Source of the DNA: Deltaproteobacteria bacterium
Lineage (GTDB): Bacteria; Desulfobacterota; Binatia; UBA12015
Direction: 5' to 3'
NCBI GenBank assembly: GCA_003447545.1
Contig: DLYX01000454.1
Coordinates: forward strand, 5,717 to 22,558
Length of the DNA: 16,842 nt
Part shown: in pieces, positions 1-8,311 of the stretch
Numbering within the stretch: position 1 is the first letter of the stretch
Layout of the letters: the number at the start of each line of letters is the position of its first letter
Translations under genes and position numbers: made by a program
The notes under the pieces: generated by a model
The model's input: only the letters and a program-made list of their open reading frames with translations
What the model was told of the DNA's origin: nothing
The model's database searches: none

Positions 1-960
1 GCCCTGGCTCTTCCGGATCGAAATGGACTGGTGGTATGGGTGCGCCAGAGAGGTCGCTCGCGGCAACTGATGTTCCGTGTGAGTGCGGACGCAGGTCGCA
101 CCTGGGGGGAGCCGGCCAAGCGCCTCGACGTTTTGGGCACAGGTCTCGCCAGACAGCCGAGCTTGCTCGCGCTTCCGGACCGGCAGGTTCTCGCAGTATG
201 GGAGCAGCGTGCTTCCACGAATCGGGGCGGTCGCTCCCGGCCTCATCTGCGAATCGCGGTTGGGTCGAATCATGGCCGGAAATGGTCGGATTCGCGACCG
301 GTCGATGCGCGGTTCGAAGGCCCCAGTCCGCTCTGGCCGCAGTTGGCACTCGCCGGCGGTCGCATTTCCCTGGTCTGGTCCACGGCGGTTACCGGGGCGA
401 CGCATCGCGGGGCTGTAGTTCTTTCACAATCACTTGATGGAGGCCGATCCTGGTCTACGCCACAAGAGCTATTTGTCGGAGAGGAAGCTCCCAAAACCAA
501 TCTGCAGGCCGCAGGAGGCCATTTGTATCTGAGCTGGCATGGCGGCCCGCGCGAGGATATCGGGATCTATTTTTTGGGTTCCGAAGACGGGGGGAACAGC
601 TGGCGGGAAGGCCGGAATGAACCGCAACGAATCGATGATCCCCAAGCCGAGGGGAACGCTCTTCGGCCAGCGATGGCTGCCGATGGAGAAGGTCGCGTTG
701 CGATTGTGTGGACGTCCGGCGGCAAGGAGATCTGGATGCGCTATTCCGTTGATTACGGCCGCAGCTGGTCTGACCTCCTCCCGTTAGCCGCAGAGGAGGG
801 CCGGGGCAGGCTCAGATATCCCCAGATTGCGATCTCCTCGGGGCAGGCGCTGGTGACCTGGGAGCGGTGGCCTGACAAGGCACTCCACGTCCAATCGATC
901 GCGGATGTGGAAAAACGCCTGCCACTCGACCTCTTCTTCCGGCGTGTCGAGCTGTCCTGA
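1..960 (+). CDS. BNR/Asp-box repeat (sialidase-like) protein, 5' partial
   Basis: The reading frame is open from the first base of the window, so the N-terminus, including any signal peptide, lies outside. The visible 319 residues carry at least five Asp-box (BNR) motifs of the S-x-D-x-G-x-x-W type: SADAGRTW, SNHGRKW (degenerate), SLDGGRSW, SEDGGNSW and SVDYGRSW, spaced roughly 50-65 residues apart. In known families these motifs sit on beta-hairpins of six-bladed propellers, as in sialidases and exo-alpha-glycan-binding proteins. I see no clear sialidase FRIP motif or catalytic residues, so this may be a glycan-binding or extracellular propeller rather than an active neuraminidase. It lies 62 bp upstream of the polysaccharide genes in the same direction. 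The fold is well supported; the function is inferred. Confidence 0.8.
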   Translation, partial: ALALPDRNGLVVWVRQRGRSRQLMFRVSADAGRTWGEPAKRLDVLGTGLARQPSLLALPDRQVLAVWEQRASTNRGGRSRPHLRIAVGSNHGRKWSDSRPVDARFEGPSPLWPQLALAGGRISLVWSTAVTGATHRGAVVLSQSLDGGRSWSTPQELFVGEEAPKTNLQAAGGHLYLSWHGGPREDIGIYFLGSEDGGNSWREGRNEPQRIDDPQAEGNALRPAMAADGEGRVAIVWTSGGKEIWMRYSVDYGRSWSDLLPLAAEEGRGRLRYPQIAISSGQALVTWERWPDKALHVQSIADVEKRLPLDLFFRRVELS

Positions 961-961
961 G

Positions 962-1020
962 AAACCCGGAGCGGCGTGCTGAATCCACTCAATAGAAATT
1001 CAGGCTTGGTGCGGGGTTTT
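962..1020 (+). terminator. Possible weak hairpin/terminator between BNR gene and glycan operon
   Basis: A perfect 6-bp inverted repeat, CTGAAT (979-984) and ATTCAG (998-1003), is nested inside a second pair, AAACCCG (962-968) and CGGGGTTTT (1012-1020). It ends in five T residues immediately before the next start codon. The inner stem is AT-rich and the outer stem has a long loop, so termination would be weak. It could instead be a structured leader affecting start of the following gene. Confidence 0.25.
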
Positions 1021-1022
1021 TG

Positions 1023-2912
1023 ATGACGCCCCGTTGGCAGTCCTGGCTGGCTTTGGGTGGAGTCTTGTCGATTGCCGCGTTCCTGCGCCTGCTCTGGCTT
1101 GATGCCGGCTGGTTGGGTGCCGATCAGGCACGCGATCTGAGCTGGGCGGCCCGGATTGCTCTGGAGGGGGACGCTCCGGACTTTGGCCCGGCGATGCGCA
1201 ACCAGCTTCGACTGGGCGTCCTGTATTATTGGTTCTGGGCCACGGCCTATTTCTTTTCGTCGGCACTTTTGGCGCCCTATGTCTTCGCCGCCTTGATCGG
1301 TGTGGTTGCTGTGGGGGTCTGCTGGCAGGTGGGTCGTTTGCTGGATGGGCCGCGAGTGGGTTTTCTGGCGGCGTTGTGGTTGGCGACGGCTCCGGTGGCC
1401 GTCATGAACGCGCGGGTGGCCTGGGCGCCGGCCGCCATCCCGCCGTTGGTGGCGATCTTTCTCTGGCTGGCGGTGCGATTGGAAGCGCGTCCATCAGCGC
1501 GAGCGCTTGCAGGTCTGACCTTTCTGGTGGCTCTGGGTACCCAATTACATTTGTCGGCCGTGGTTCTGATTCCGGTTCTCTTTCTGGTGTTCGTGCGCAC
1601 GCCAGCGCTGCAGACGTTTCGCACGGTGGGGTGGGCGCTGCTCGCGGGTTTGCTCCCCTTGTTGCCGATGATCCCCGCGAATCTCGCCCCGATCCCTTTT
1701 GCCTCGCCGACCGCGGTTGCCGACGCGAGTCCCTACGCCGGGCGATGGATCGATATCCTGCTCCATAGTGCGCGTGCGGTGGAGGCTTTCCTGCCGCCAA
1801 TCGAGGGGCTGCCATGGACCGTCCGGTTCTGGACGGGATTGGAGATGGGCAGCATGGCGCTGGTGCTGCTGGCCGCGTTCATCGTGCTTGTGAGGGTTGT
1901 TCGTCGGTCGTCGGGCGGCGGGGAGCGCGTGGTTCTCGAGACGTTTTTTGCGGGCTTGCTCTTCGTGCTGCTTCTGCCGGCCGAGGCCTGGTATTATTAT
2001 CTGGATACGACCCTCGTTCCCGGGGCTCTTCTGGTGGGCGTCGCGGCAAGTCGGGCACGCGCCTTTCTGTTCGGCGCTGGGCCCGTCGTGGTCTGGTCTC
2101 TGGTCCGGTCCGCGGGTTTGATCTGGTGGGTCTTTCTCGCGCATCAGACCGGAAACATCTTTGTGCAGATGGACCTGCTTCGGCTTGGGGGTGGCGCCGT
2201 CGGGGCGGACGCGGTCGTGATGCAGGCGCGCGTGCCCACGATCGCAGCCAAGCAGCAGGCTTTTGCGGTGCTCGGTGAAGAGTTTCAAATTCCCCGCGAG
2301 CGGATTTTTCATGATGTGCATGGGTGGGGCTTCGAGGATCTGATCGCCGATAATGGATTCTTTGCGGCTACAGGCGCCGAAGATCTCGCCGACGCTCCCT
2401 CGGACGCGCGCAGCGCAGCCGTGGTGATCCAGCAGGGCGACCTTCCGCCGCTCTGGTTTTCGGGAATGCGAGCGGCTACCGCGGGTTCCCTGCATTTGCT
2501 GTCCTACCAGCCAACTCTCCATCGTCAGAGTGCGTCGATTGCCGACTGCCCTGACGGAAATCAGCCGCCGGCACCGGTCCGACTCGATCCCCTTCGCTAC
2601 GGTTCGGGGGCGCGTGCGCGGGGCGTGTGGCCGTGTGCGGAGATGACCGTTGTGGTGCCGATCGCGGCCAATACTTCCGGGCGTCGGCGTCGCATTCTCG
2701 CCCGCATGGAAGGTGCTGGTCGGGTAACGGCGCTTGCGAGTGTGCCGCCCGGGCGGTCTTTGGGGCAAGGCCTGCCGGCGGGTGCGCTCGGGGTCTTGCT
2801 GCCCCCGAACGCCCGCGAACTTCGCTTTCGCATTGTCGCGAATGGGCCTGCCGATCTGGATCTTCTGGAATTGCATGGCGAGGCGTTGGGCGAGGGGCCT
2901 GGTCCTTGGTAG
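1023..2912 (+). CDS. GT-C fold membrane glycosyltransferase (PMT_2/ArnT-like)
   Basis: This 629-residue protein looks like an inner-membrane glycosyltransferase that uses a polyprenyl-phosphate-linked sugar and transfers it on the periplasmic side. The N-terminal half has about ten hydrophobic segments (first at about residues 8-26, others to about 370). The first loop after TM1 carries an acidic GADQARD motif (residues 32-38), where GT-C enzymes place their catalytic or metal-binding acid. A conserved-looking GTQLHLSA segment follows at about 172-179. Residues from about 380 form a soluble, beta-rich C-terminal domain. The ATG at 1023 is preferred; a TTG directly before it (1020) is the alternative, and no strong Shine-Dalgarno is visible. 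It opens a compact operon, ending 7 bp before the FabH-like gene. Substrate and acceptor cannot be read from sequence. Confidence 0.8.
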   Translation: MTPRWQSWLALGGVLSIAAFLRLLWLDAGWLGADQARDLSWAARIALEGDAPDFGPAMRNQLRLGVLYYWFWATAYFFSSALLAPYVFAALIGVVAVGVCWQVGRLLDGPRVGFLAALWLATAPVAVMNARVAWAPAAIPPLVAIFLWLAVRLEARPSARALAGLTFLVALGTQLHLSAVVLIPVLFLVFVRTPALQTFRTVGWALLAGLLPLLPMIPANLAPIPFASPTAVADASPYAGRWIDILLHSARAVEAFLPPIEGLPWTVRFWTGLEMGSMALVLLAAFIVLVRVVRRSSGGGERVVLETFFAGLLFVLLLPAEAWYYYLDTTLVPGALLVGVAASRARAFLFGAGPVVVWSLVRSAGLIWWVFLAHQTGNIFVQMDLLRLGGGAVGADAVVMQARVPTIAAKQQAFAVLGEEFQIPRERIFHDVHGWGFEDLIADNGFFAATGAEDLADAPSDARSAAVVIQQGDLPPLWFSGMRAATAGSLHLLSYQPTLHRQSASIADCPDGNQPPAPVRLDPLRYGSGARARGVWPCAEMTVVVPIAANTSGRRRRILARMEGAGRVTALASVPPGRSLGQGLPAGALGVLLPPNARELRFRIVANGPADLDLLELHGEALGEGPGPW

Positions 2913-2919
2913 CATCACG

Positions 2920-3894
2920 ATGATGCGCGCCCGTTTTGCCGGAGTCGGTGGTGCCCTGCCGGCGCAAAGGATCTCGAACGAGGAGGTGGAGTCTCACCTC
3001 GGCCTGGAGTCGGGATGGATCGAGGGGCGCACCGGTGTCATCGAGCGTCGGCGCCTGGCGCCCTCGGAGTCTTTGGTGGACCTGGCGGAGCAGGCGTCTC
3101 GCAGCGCTTTGTCGGACGCAGGTCTGCTCCCATCGGATCTCGATCAGATTGTCGTTGCCACTACCTCGGGGCCCTACCTCTTTCCGTCCATGGGCTGTCT
3201 TCTGCATGACCGTCTGGGCCTCGCCGAACAACCCGCTTTCGATGTTGCCGCGGCTTGTGCCGGATTTCCCTACGCTCTGGCGACCGCGGATCAGGCGATT
3301 CGTGCCGGCGACCATCGTACGGTCCTCGTGGTTGGCGCCGATGCCCTGAGTCGCCTTTGCGATCCGGACGACCGAGTGACGGTACCGCTCTTCGGCGATG
3401 GTGCCGGGGCGGTGGTTTTGCAGGTCACGGATCTGGACCGAGGAATTCTCGGGACCCGTCTGCGCGCGCAGGGCTCACTCAGCGAGATTCTCAAGGCGCC
3501 GCCGGGGGAGCGCACGGCCGAGGCGTTGCTGGAGGAAGGGGCCGACCCCTGGATGCGGATGCGAGGTGCCGAGGTATTTCGCGCAGCCGTCGACCATTTG
3601 GTCGGTTTGAGTCGGGAAGTTCTCGAAGCAGCCGGACTGAGCGCGTCGGATGTACATTTGCTGGTACCTCACCAGGCCAACCTGCGGATCATCCGGATGG
3701 TGCTGGCCCAACTCGACTTGCCGATGTCCCGCGTGGCGCTGAACCTCCAGAGGTGTGGTAATACCTCGGCGGCCTCCATTCCTCTGGCGTTGTCCGAGGC
3801 GGTCGCTGCGGGGCGTTTGTCGGAGGGTGACGTGCTTCTGCTGAATGCCGTGGGTGGCGGCATTACCGCAGGCGCTGTCGTCGCGCGGTGGTAG
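2920..3894 (+). CDS. fabH: 3-oxoacyl-ACP synthase III (FabH-like ketosynthase)
   Basis: At 324 residues this is the usual length for FabH. Family members condense an acyl-CoA primer with malonyl-ACP to start fatty-acid or specialised acyl chains. The full catalytic triad is visible: Cys113 in DVAAACAGFPYAL, His251 in VPHQANLRI and Asn281 in CGNTSAASIPLAL. The C-terminal GGGITAGAVVARW matches the glycine-rich end of the family. The frame is open upstream into the preceding gene, but the family N-terminus fits ATG at 2920 (or the adjacent ATG at 2923). It lies between a membrane glycosyltransferase and a YfhO-like gene rather than with fab genes, so it may make an acyl group for a glycan or lipid carrier instead of housekeeping fatty acid. 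That role is inference; the enzyme class is firm. The gene symbol denotes family, not proven housekeeping function. Confidence 0.92.
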   Translation: MMRARFAGVGGALPAQRISNEEVESHLGLESGWIEGRTGVIERRRLAPSESLVDLAEQASRSALSDAGLLPSDLDQIVVATTSGPYLFPSMGCLLHDRLGLAEQPAFDVAAACAGFPYALATADQAIRAGDHRTVLVVGADALSRLCDPDDRVTVPLFGDGAGAVVLQVTDLDRGILGTRLRAQGSLSEILKAPPGERTAEALLEEGADPWMRMRGAEVFRAAVDHLVGLSREVLEAAGLSASDVHLLVPHQANLRIIRMVLAQLDLPMSRVALNLQRCGNTSAASIPLALSEAVAAGRLSEGDVLLLNAVGGGITAGAVVARW

Positions 3895-6461
3895 GACGGC
3901 CGCGATCGGACTTCGGTCGGGCCCGCGTTCTTCTCGCGCTGGTAGCCCTCACCTTGCTCACCGGCGTGTACTTTCGCGGCGTTGTTTTCGGGGATCAGAC
4001 ACTTTCGGCGGCATCCTATGTGCCGGGCGTTCTCCCGAGTGGTCCGGTTGGAGGGGAGCCGCCGCCATGGCCAAGGCCGATGCGGGATGCGGAGGGTGCA
4101 GCCTGGGTTGATGAACCGGCTCCGTGGATTGTCGGGGCTTCGCTGCGTGCGGGCGCCTGGCCGCTATGGAACGACAGGGAAGGGCTGGGTATGCCGCTAT
4201 TGGGCAATCCCAATGCGGCTGTGCTGTCTCCCTTCTCGATTCCGGTCGCTCTGGCTCCATCGAGCCGGATGCAGGACTTTGCCTGGCTGGCTCGGGTGCT
4301 CTTTTTGGGCTGGGCAACCGTCTTGCTCGCCCGGGAATTCGGATTTCGGTTTCTCCCGGCCCTGGGTGCCGGTCTCGCCGTGGCTTTTTCCGGCCAAACC
4401 GTCCAGTGGATTGAGCACCATCCACTGAATGTCGATGCGTTTGTCCCGCTGGCCCTGGCTGCAGCTTTGGCGTTGATCCGGCAGGTCCCGGCCGGGGGAC
4501 CGCTGCTGGCGCTGGCCGTCGCGGCCGGGTGTCTGGGATTGAAGCCCCAGAGCGCGCTGGTGGCTGGATTGGCAGCAGTGGTCTGGCTTCTGGCCGGCGT
4601 GCCGGCCTCGCGAGGGCGCCTCCATTGGCAACGGCTTTTTGGCTGGACACTGCTGGGGATGGGGCTCGCCGCGGTGGCCCTGTTTCCCTTCTGGGAGTCC
4701 TGGACGCAGGCGAGCGGATTGGTGGGAGCGGGTCGTCGCGGGCAGTCGGAATGGACCCTTCCTTTCGCGCAAATCGTTTCGCTGGCGGGGCCCTGGGCTC
4801 TTCCGGAGAGTCTCGTGCCGGCCGGTCTCCCGTGGTTGGGGGTCTCGGTGCTTGTGCTGGCAGCCTACGGTGCTTTGCGAGGGTATCGCGAAGCTCTGGT
4901 GCTCGTGTGGCTGGCCACCGTCGCGATCTATCTCGCGCGGATTTTTGGCGGGCTTCCCCTGCCTCTATCCGATGTGCCTTTGCTCGGATCTGTGCAGTGG
5001 ATCAAATATAGTTTTCCCCTCTATCTTGCATGCGGATTGCTCGCCGCGCGCGGGCTCGAGGCATTACCGACAAGCGGTCGGCTTCTGGCGTTTCTTTTGG
5101 TGGGCGCGGAGATGCTTTTCCTCGTGCCGCGGGCATGGCCGGTTCGAACCAATCCCTATGCACCCGCCCCCTGGGTGACGGCCCTCCGGGAATTGAATCG
5201 AGAGACCCCGGGTCGCCTCAGTGGCGCCGTATCGCTCGCGCCGCCTCTGGTTTCCGGCGCGCTCGGGTTCCGTGATCTTCGCTCCATCGATGTTCTGACC
5301 CCCGCACGCACTTGGGAGTTCGTGCAGCGAACGCTCGCTCCCAGCGAGGGGATTACATGGGTATTGGCCGACCCGGACCCCTTGCTGGTGGCCACGGGGG
5401 CGGGTGGGCCCTCCGCGAATTTGCGATGGATTCTCAGCCCGGACCGGCTGGAGTTGGCGCAACTACCCGGTGCGGTTCGCGCGATGAGCGTCGGAGAGCG
5501 CACGGTAAGATTATTTGCGCACCTCGAGGCGCATCGTTTTTCGACGGCCTATTTGTTCGGGGGACGCACGCGTCGCGGCGATGACGAACGATTCCATTGG
5601 ATCTGCGAGACGCCCTGCGAGTTGGAATTCGATTTGAGCGAGTTGTCGACCCACCTCGTCGCCGGGTTTACCACAGGGGAGCCAAGCGAGGTCCAGGCAC
5701 GGGTCTCGGCCCGGCACGACGGAAAGGTTCTCGCATCCAATCAAAAGCAGCTTGTTCTGGCTCCGGACGATGATGGCTGGCGGGACCTGGAGATCGAAAT
5801 TTCTGAGATGCCGCCCTCTGCGTCGGCTTCGCTGGTTGTGTCTCTGACAGCTCCGAAGCCAACGCGGGTTTTTGTCGGCGGCGTCGGTTTGTCGCCGGGT
5901 CAAGGTGCGGAAAGTCGACATGAGGAGCAGGATCTCGTGCACCGGAGCGCCGCATTCGATCAGTTGATTCTCCGCTACGTCGGGGACGGCCTCTATCTCT
6001 ACGAGAGGCGCGATGCTTTGGGAGCTGCTTATTTTGCTGATCGAGTCGTCTCGGTGGGAACGTCCGAAGAGGTTTTTTCCTGCGTGAGACGACACGGCGG
6101 AGCCTCGGCCTGCGTGGTCGGTCCGGCGATCGCCGAGGCTCGAGGTGGCGCCGAAGTCGCCGTCTTGCAAGATGGCCCGAATGCGATGCTGCTGCAGGCA
6201 GAAGGCCCAGGCGGCTTGCTGGTCGTCAGTCGCCTGGCGGCGGCCGGGTTCGAGGCCAGAGCAGGAGGCGAGGTGCTGCCCACGCAACAAGTGAATGGAG
6301 CCTTGCTGGGCTTTCGAGTTCCGCCGGGTTCGCTCGAAGTGAAAGTCCTCTACGCCCCTCGCAGCGTTCATTGGGGCCTCTGGGTCTCCGGGGCCAGCCT
6401 GCTGATCTGGTTGCTTTTCGCAGGACGGCTGCGGTTTGCTGATGGGCGCCGACCTCAGTAG
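3888..6461 (+). CDS. Large YfhO-like polytopic membrane protein
   Basis: This 857-residue protein begins at GTG 3888, overlapping the FabH-like stop by 7 bp, which suggests translational coupling. A TM helix at about residues 12-30 is followed by a first periplasmic loop with FGDQ (34-37). The segment WPLWNDREGLGMPLLGNPNA and the SPF after it (about 91-116) is typical of YfhO-family proteins, whose members include glycan-modifying GT-C-like proteins. Many hydrophobic segments follow to about residue 425, then a long soluble beta-rich region, and a final TM helix near 828-845 with a short basic tail. YfhO proteins are linked to glycosylation of cell-surface polymers such as teichoic acids in Firmicutes; here the acceptor is unknown. 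Position between glycosyltransferases supports a role in building or decorating the surface glycan. Confidence 0.7.
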   Translation: MVGRPRSDFGRARVLLALVALTLLTGVYFRGVVFGDQTLSAASYVPGVLPSGPVGGEPPPWPRPMRDAEGAAWVDEPAPWIVGASLRAGAWPLWNDREGLGMPLLGNPNAAVLSPFSIPVALAPSSRMQDFAWLARVLFLGWATVLLAREFGFRFLPALGAGLAVAFSGQTVQWIEHHPLNVDAFVPLALAAALALIRQVPAGGPLLALAVAAGCLGLKPQSALVAGLAAVVWLLAGVPASRGRLHWQRLFGWTLLGMGLAAVALFPFWESWTQASGLVGAGRRGQSEWTLPFAQIVSLAGPWALPESLVPAGLPWLGVSVLVLAAYGALRGYREALVLVWLATVAIYLARIFGGLPLPLSDVPLLGSVQWIKYSFPLYLACGLLAARGLEALPTSGRLLAFLLVGAEMLFLVPRAWPVRTNPYAPAPWVTALRELNRETPGRLSGAVSLAPPLVSGALGFRDLRSIDVLTPARTWEFVQRTLAPSEGITWVLADPDPLLVATGAGGPSANLRWILSPDRLELAQLPGAVRAMSVGERTVRLFAHLEAHRFSTAYLFGGRTRRGDDERFHWICETPCELEFDLSELSTHLVAGFTTGEPSEVQARVSARHDGKVLASNQKQLVLAPDDDGWRDLEIEISEMPPSASASLVVSLTAPKPTRVFVGGVGLSPGQGAESRHEEQDLVHRSAAFDQLILRYVGDGLYLYERRDALGAAYFADRVVSVGTSEEVFSCVRRHGGASACVVGPAIAEARGGAEVAVLQDGPNAMLLQAEGPGGLLVVSRLAAAGFEARAGGEVLPTQQVNGALLGFRVPPGSLEVKVLYAPRSVHWGLWVSGASLLIWLLFAGRLRFADGRRPQ

Positions 6462-6475
6462 TTTCTTTTTGACTG

Positions 6476-8311
6476 ATGCCGTCTGCGAAGCAGTGCTCCG
6501 AGGTCTCCTCCGCCGTTCTTCAGGAACGGTACGGAGAAGCCTACTTTCATGGAGAGACGAGTGGTTTCTCGGAAGAGGGCTACGCTCAGGTGCACGCAGA
6601 CTGGTCGCATTGGCTGCCCTTTCTGCGTCGAGAGGCCGGTGAGGGGGCGGCCTGGCTGGATTTGGGGTGTGCCTTCGGCTTCCTCGTCGATCAGGCGAGC
6701 GCAGCAGGCTTCCGCTCCTTTGGTGTCGATGTCAGTCGTTATGCGTTGCGAGAGTCGCGGCGCTCTCATCCGGGCAAGAATCTGAACCTCGTCGCGGGAC
6801 TTGGCGAAACGCTTCCTTTCGCGCCACGTTCTTTCGATATTGTGACCGCGTTTGATATTCTCGAGCACGTTCCCGACCCCCGGGCTGTTCTGCGGGAAGC
6901 GGCCAGTCTCTTGCGCCCGGGCGGCTTGTTGGTGGTGACCACGCCCGATCCGATCCGCTTTGCCGCAGAGGAGAGTACGCATATCTCCGAGGAGGTGCCG
7001 AGCTGGTGGCTGGAAGCATTCAGTGACCTTGGCCTGAACGCGTCCTTTCGCTTCTTCCAGGCGCCTTATAATCTCGAAGTCGTAGGCCGGCTTCGAGGCC
7101 CGCGCCCATCCATATGCTGGGACGCGCTGGGCAAGGAAGAGTCGATTCTGGAGATCGAGGGATCGGATGCTCTTCGCGTGACCTTGCGAGAAGGTTTCGA
7201 GACGCCGGCTCCGGCGACGGGCCGTGGGGTGGAGAATCAAGCCAAGCTATACCTGGTCAACGACGGTCGCGAACCTCTCGCTATCGAATTGTACGGATCC
7301 ATCGACGAGCCCGTCGGGATGCGTCTGGCCGGCATCCTTCTGGGAGAATTGGAGAAGAACAAGCCTCTTCGGTTCCTCTTGCCCAGTGGGGGTCATGAGC
7401 TCCAAGTGCTCGTTCCGACGGGCTGGACCACGATCCACACGCTTGCATTTCATGCCAGGGCAGCGACATCGAGCGAGTTGATCCTGCAGCTCCCGTTCGA
7501 TCTTCATGAGCGTTATGCGCTGGCGGCAGCCGTCCTGGACCGCCTGGTTCGGCCATCGGCGCGGCTTCTTGATATCGGCGGTACGATGGGGGGTGGGGAG
7601 GGGCATCTTGCCTGGGCCGGAGACTTCTTTCCGCGGCACGAAGCCACGGTTCTGGATACGCGTCCGATCGACCATCCGGGGCATCGAACCATTGACGCTG
7701 CGGCGGGGATTCCCTTTCCCGACCGGCACTTTCCGATTGTCGTTTCGCTGGACGTCCTGGAGCATGTCCCCGAAGCACAACGAAGTGCATGGTTGGAAGA
7801 GGCCTGGCGCGTGACCGGCGATCTATTTTTATTGGGCGTTCCCTTCGTTTCACCGGAGGTCGTGCAGGCGGATCAGAACCTGCGCGAACTGATTGCGCGC
7901 GATTATGCGTATGACCATACCTTCCTCGCCGAGCATCTGGATCTGGGACACCCGTGTCTGGCAACCACCGAGGAATTTTTCCGAGAACAGGGCGCCAGCG
8001 TGACAGTACTCCCTTCGGGCTATTTGCCGGTCTGGGAGATGGCTCAGGTGATCAGCGCCAGATGGTCTCACCCCGGACAGGGCCTGGAATGGCTGGCCTC
8101 CAATCGAGAGATCAACGGAACGTATGGTCTTGGTGGTACGTGCGAGCCTTCCTATCGGCACCTGCTCGTCATCGACCGTCACGCACGTGATCTCAAAGGA
8201 GTCCTTGCCAATCTCTCCGCGGAAAGTCCGCCAGATCTGGAGCCCCTGCGGCGCTGGCACGAGGCCTTGCCCGCGTCTCGCATACCGAGTTCGATCGAGG
8301 AGGAGTCGTGA
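6476..8311 (+). CDS. Tandem two-domain SAM-dependent methyltransferase
   Basis: A single 611-residue polypeptide carries two class I methyltransferase modules. Module 1 (about 55-205) has motif I LDLGCAFGF (61-69), an acidic GVDVS (83-87) and FDILEHVPDP (126-135). Module 2 (about 345-510) has motif I LLDIGGTMGG (364-373), VLDT (392-395) and SLDVLEHVPEAQR (424-436). Between them (about 225-340) lies a segment with no methyltransferase motif but alternating hydrophobic strands, possibly a beta-sandwich carbohydrate-binding domain. Motif I of module 2 is GGTMGG rather than the common GCGxG, so its SAM binding may be altered. The start ATG 6476 follows the YfhO stop by 14 bp, and the stop overlaps the next GTG by 4 bp. 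Such proteins often O-methylate sugars or chain ends of surface polysaccharides; that is the likely role here, by context. Confidence 0.85.
   Translation: MPSAKQCSEVSSAVLQERYGEAYFHGETSGFSEEGYAQVHADWSHWLPFLRREAGEGAAWLDLGCAFGFLVDQASAAGFRSFGVDVSRYALRESRRSHPGKNLNLVAGLGETLPFAPRSFDIVTAFDILEHVPDPRAVLREAASLLRPGGLLVVTTPDPIRFAAEESTHISEEVPSWWLEAFSDLGLNASFRFFQAPYNLEVVGRLRGPRPSICWDALGKEESILEIEGSDALRVTLREGFETPAPATGRGVENQAKLYLVNDGREPLAIELYGSIDEPVGMRLAGILLGELEKNKPLRFLLPSGGHELQVLVPTGWTTIHTLAFHARAATSSELILQLPFDLHERYALAAAVLDRLVRPSARLLDIGGTMGGGEGHLAWAGDFFPRHEATVLDTRPIDHPGHRTIDAAAGIPFPDRHFPIVVSLDVLEHVPEAQRSAWLEEAWRVTGDLFLLGVPFVSPEVVQADQNLRELIARDYAYDHTFLAEHLDLGHPCLATTEEFFREQGASVTVLPSGYLPVWEMAQVISARWSHPGQGLEWLASNREINGTYGLGGTCEPSYRHLLVIDRHARDLKGVLANLSAESPPDLEPLRRWHEALPASRIPSSIEEES

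Noticed and set aside
1545..2918. Long open frame of 457 codons on the minus strand opposite the GT-C gene
   Set aside because: Its translation is rich in Arg, Pro, His and Gln with no motif or hydrophobic pattern, typical of antisense shadow in GC-rich DNA. The plus strand encodes a coherent membrane protein.
2734..2919. Upstream extension of the FabH-like frame
   Set aside because: It overlaps the end of the GT-C gene and is unlike any FabH; ATG 2920 gives normal family length.
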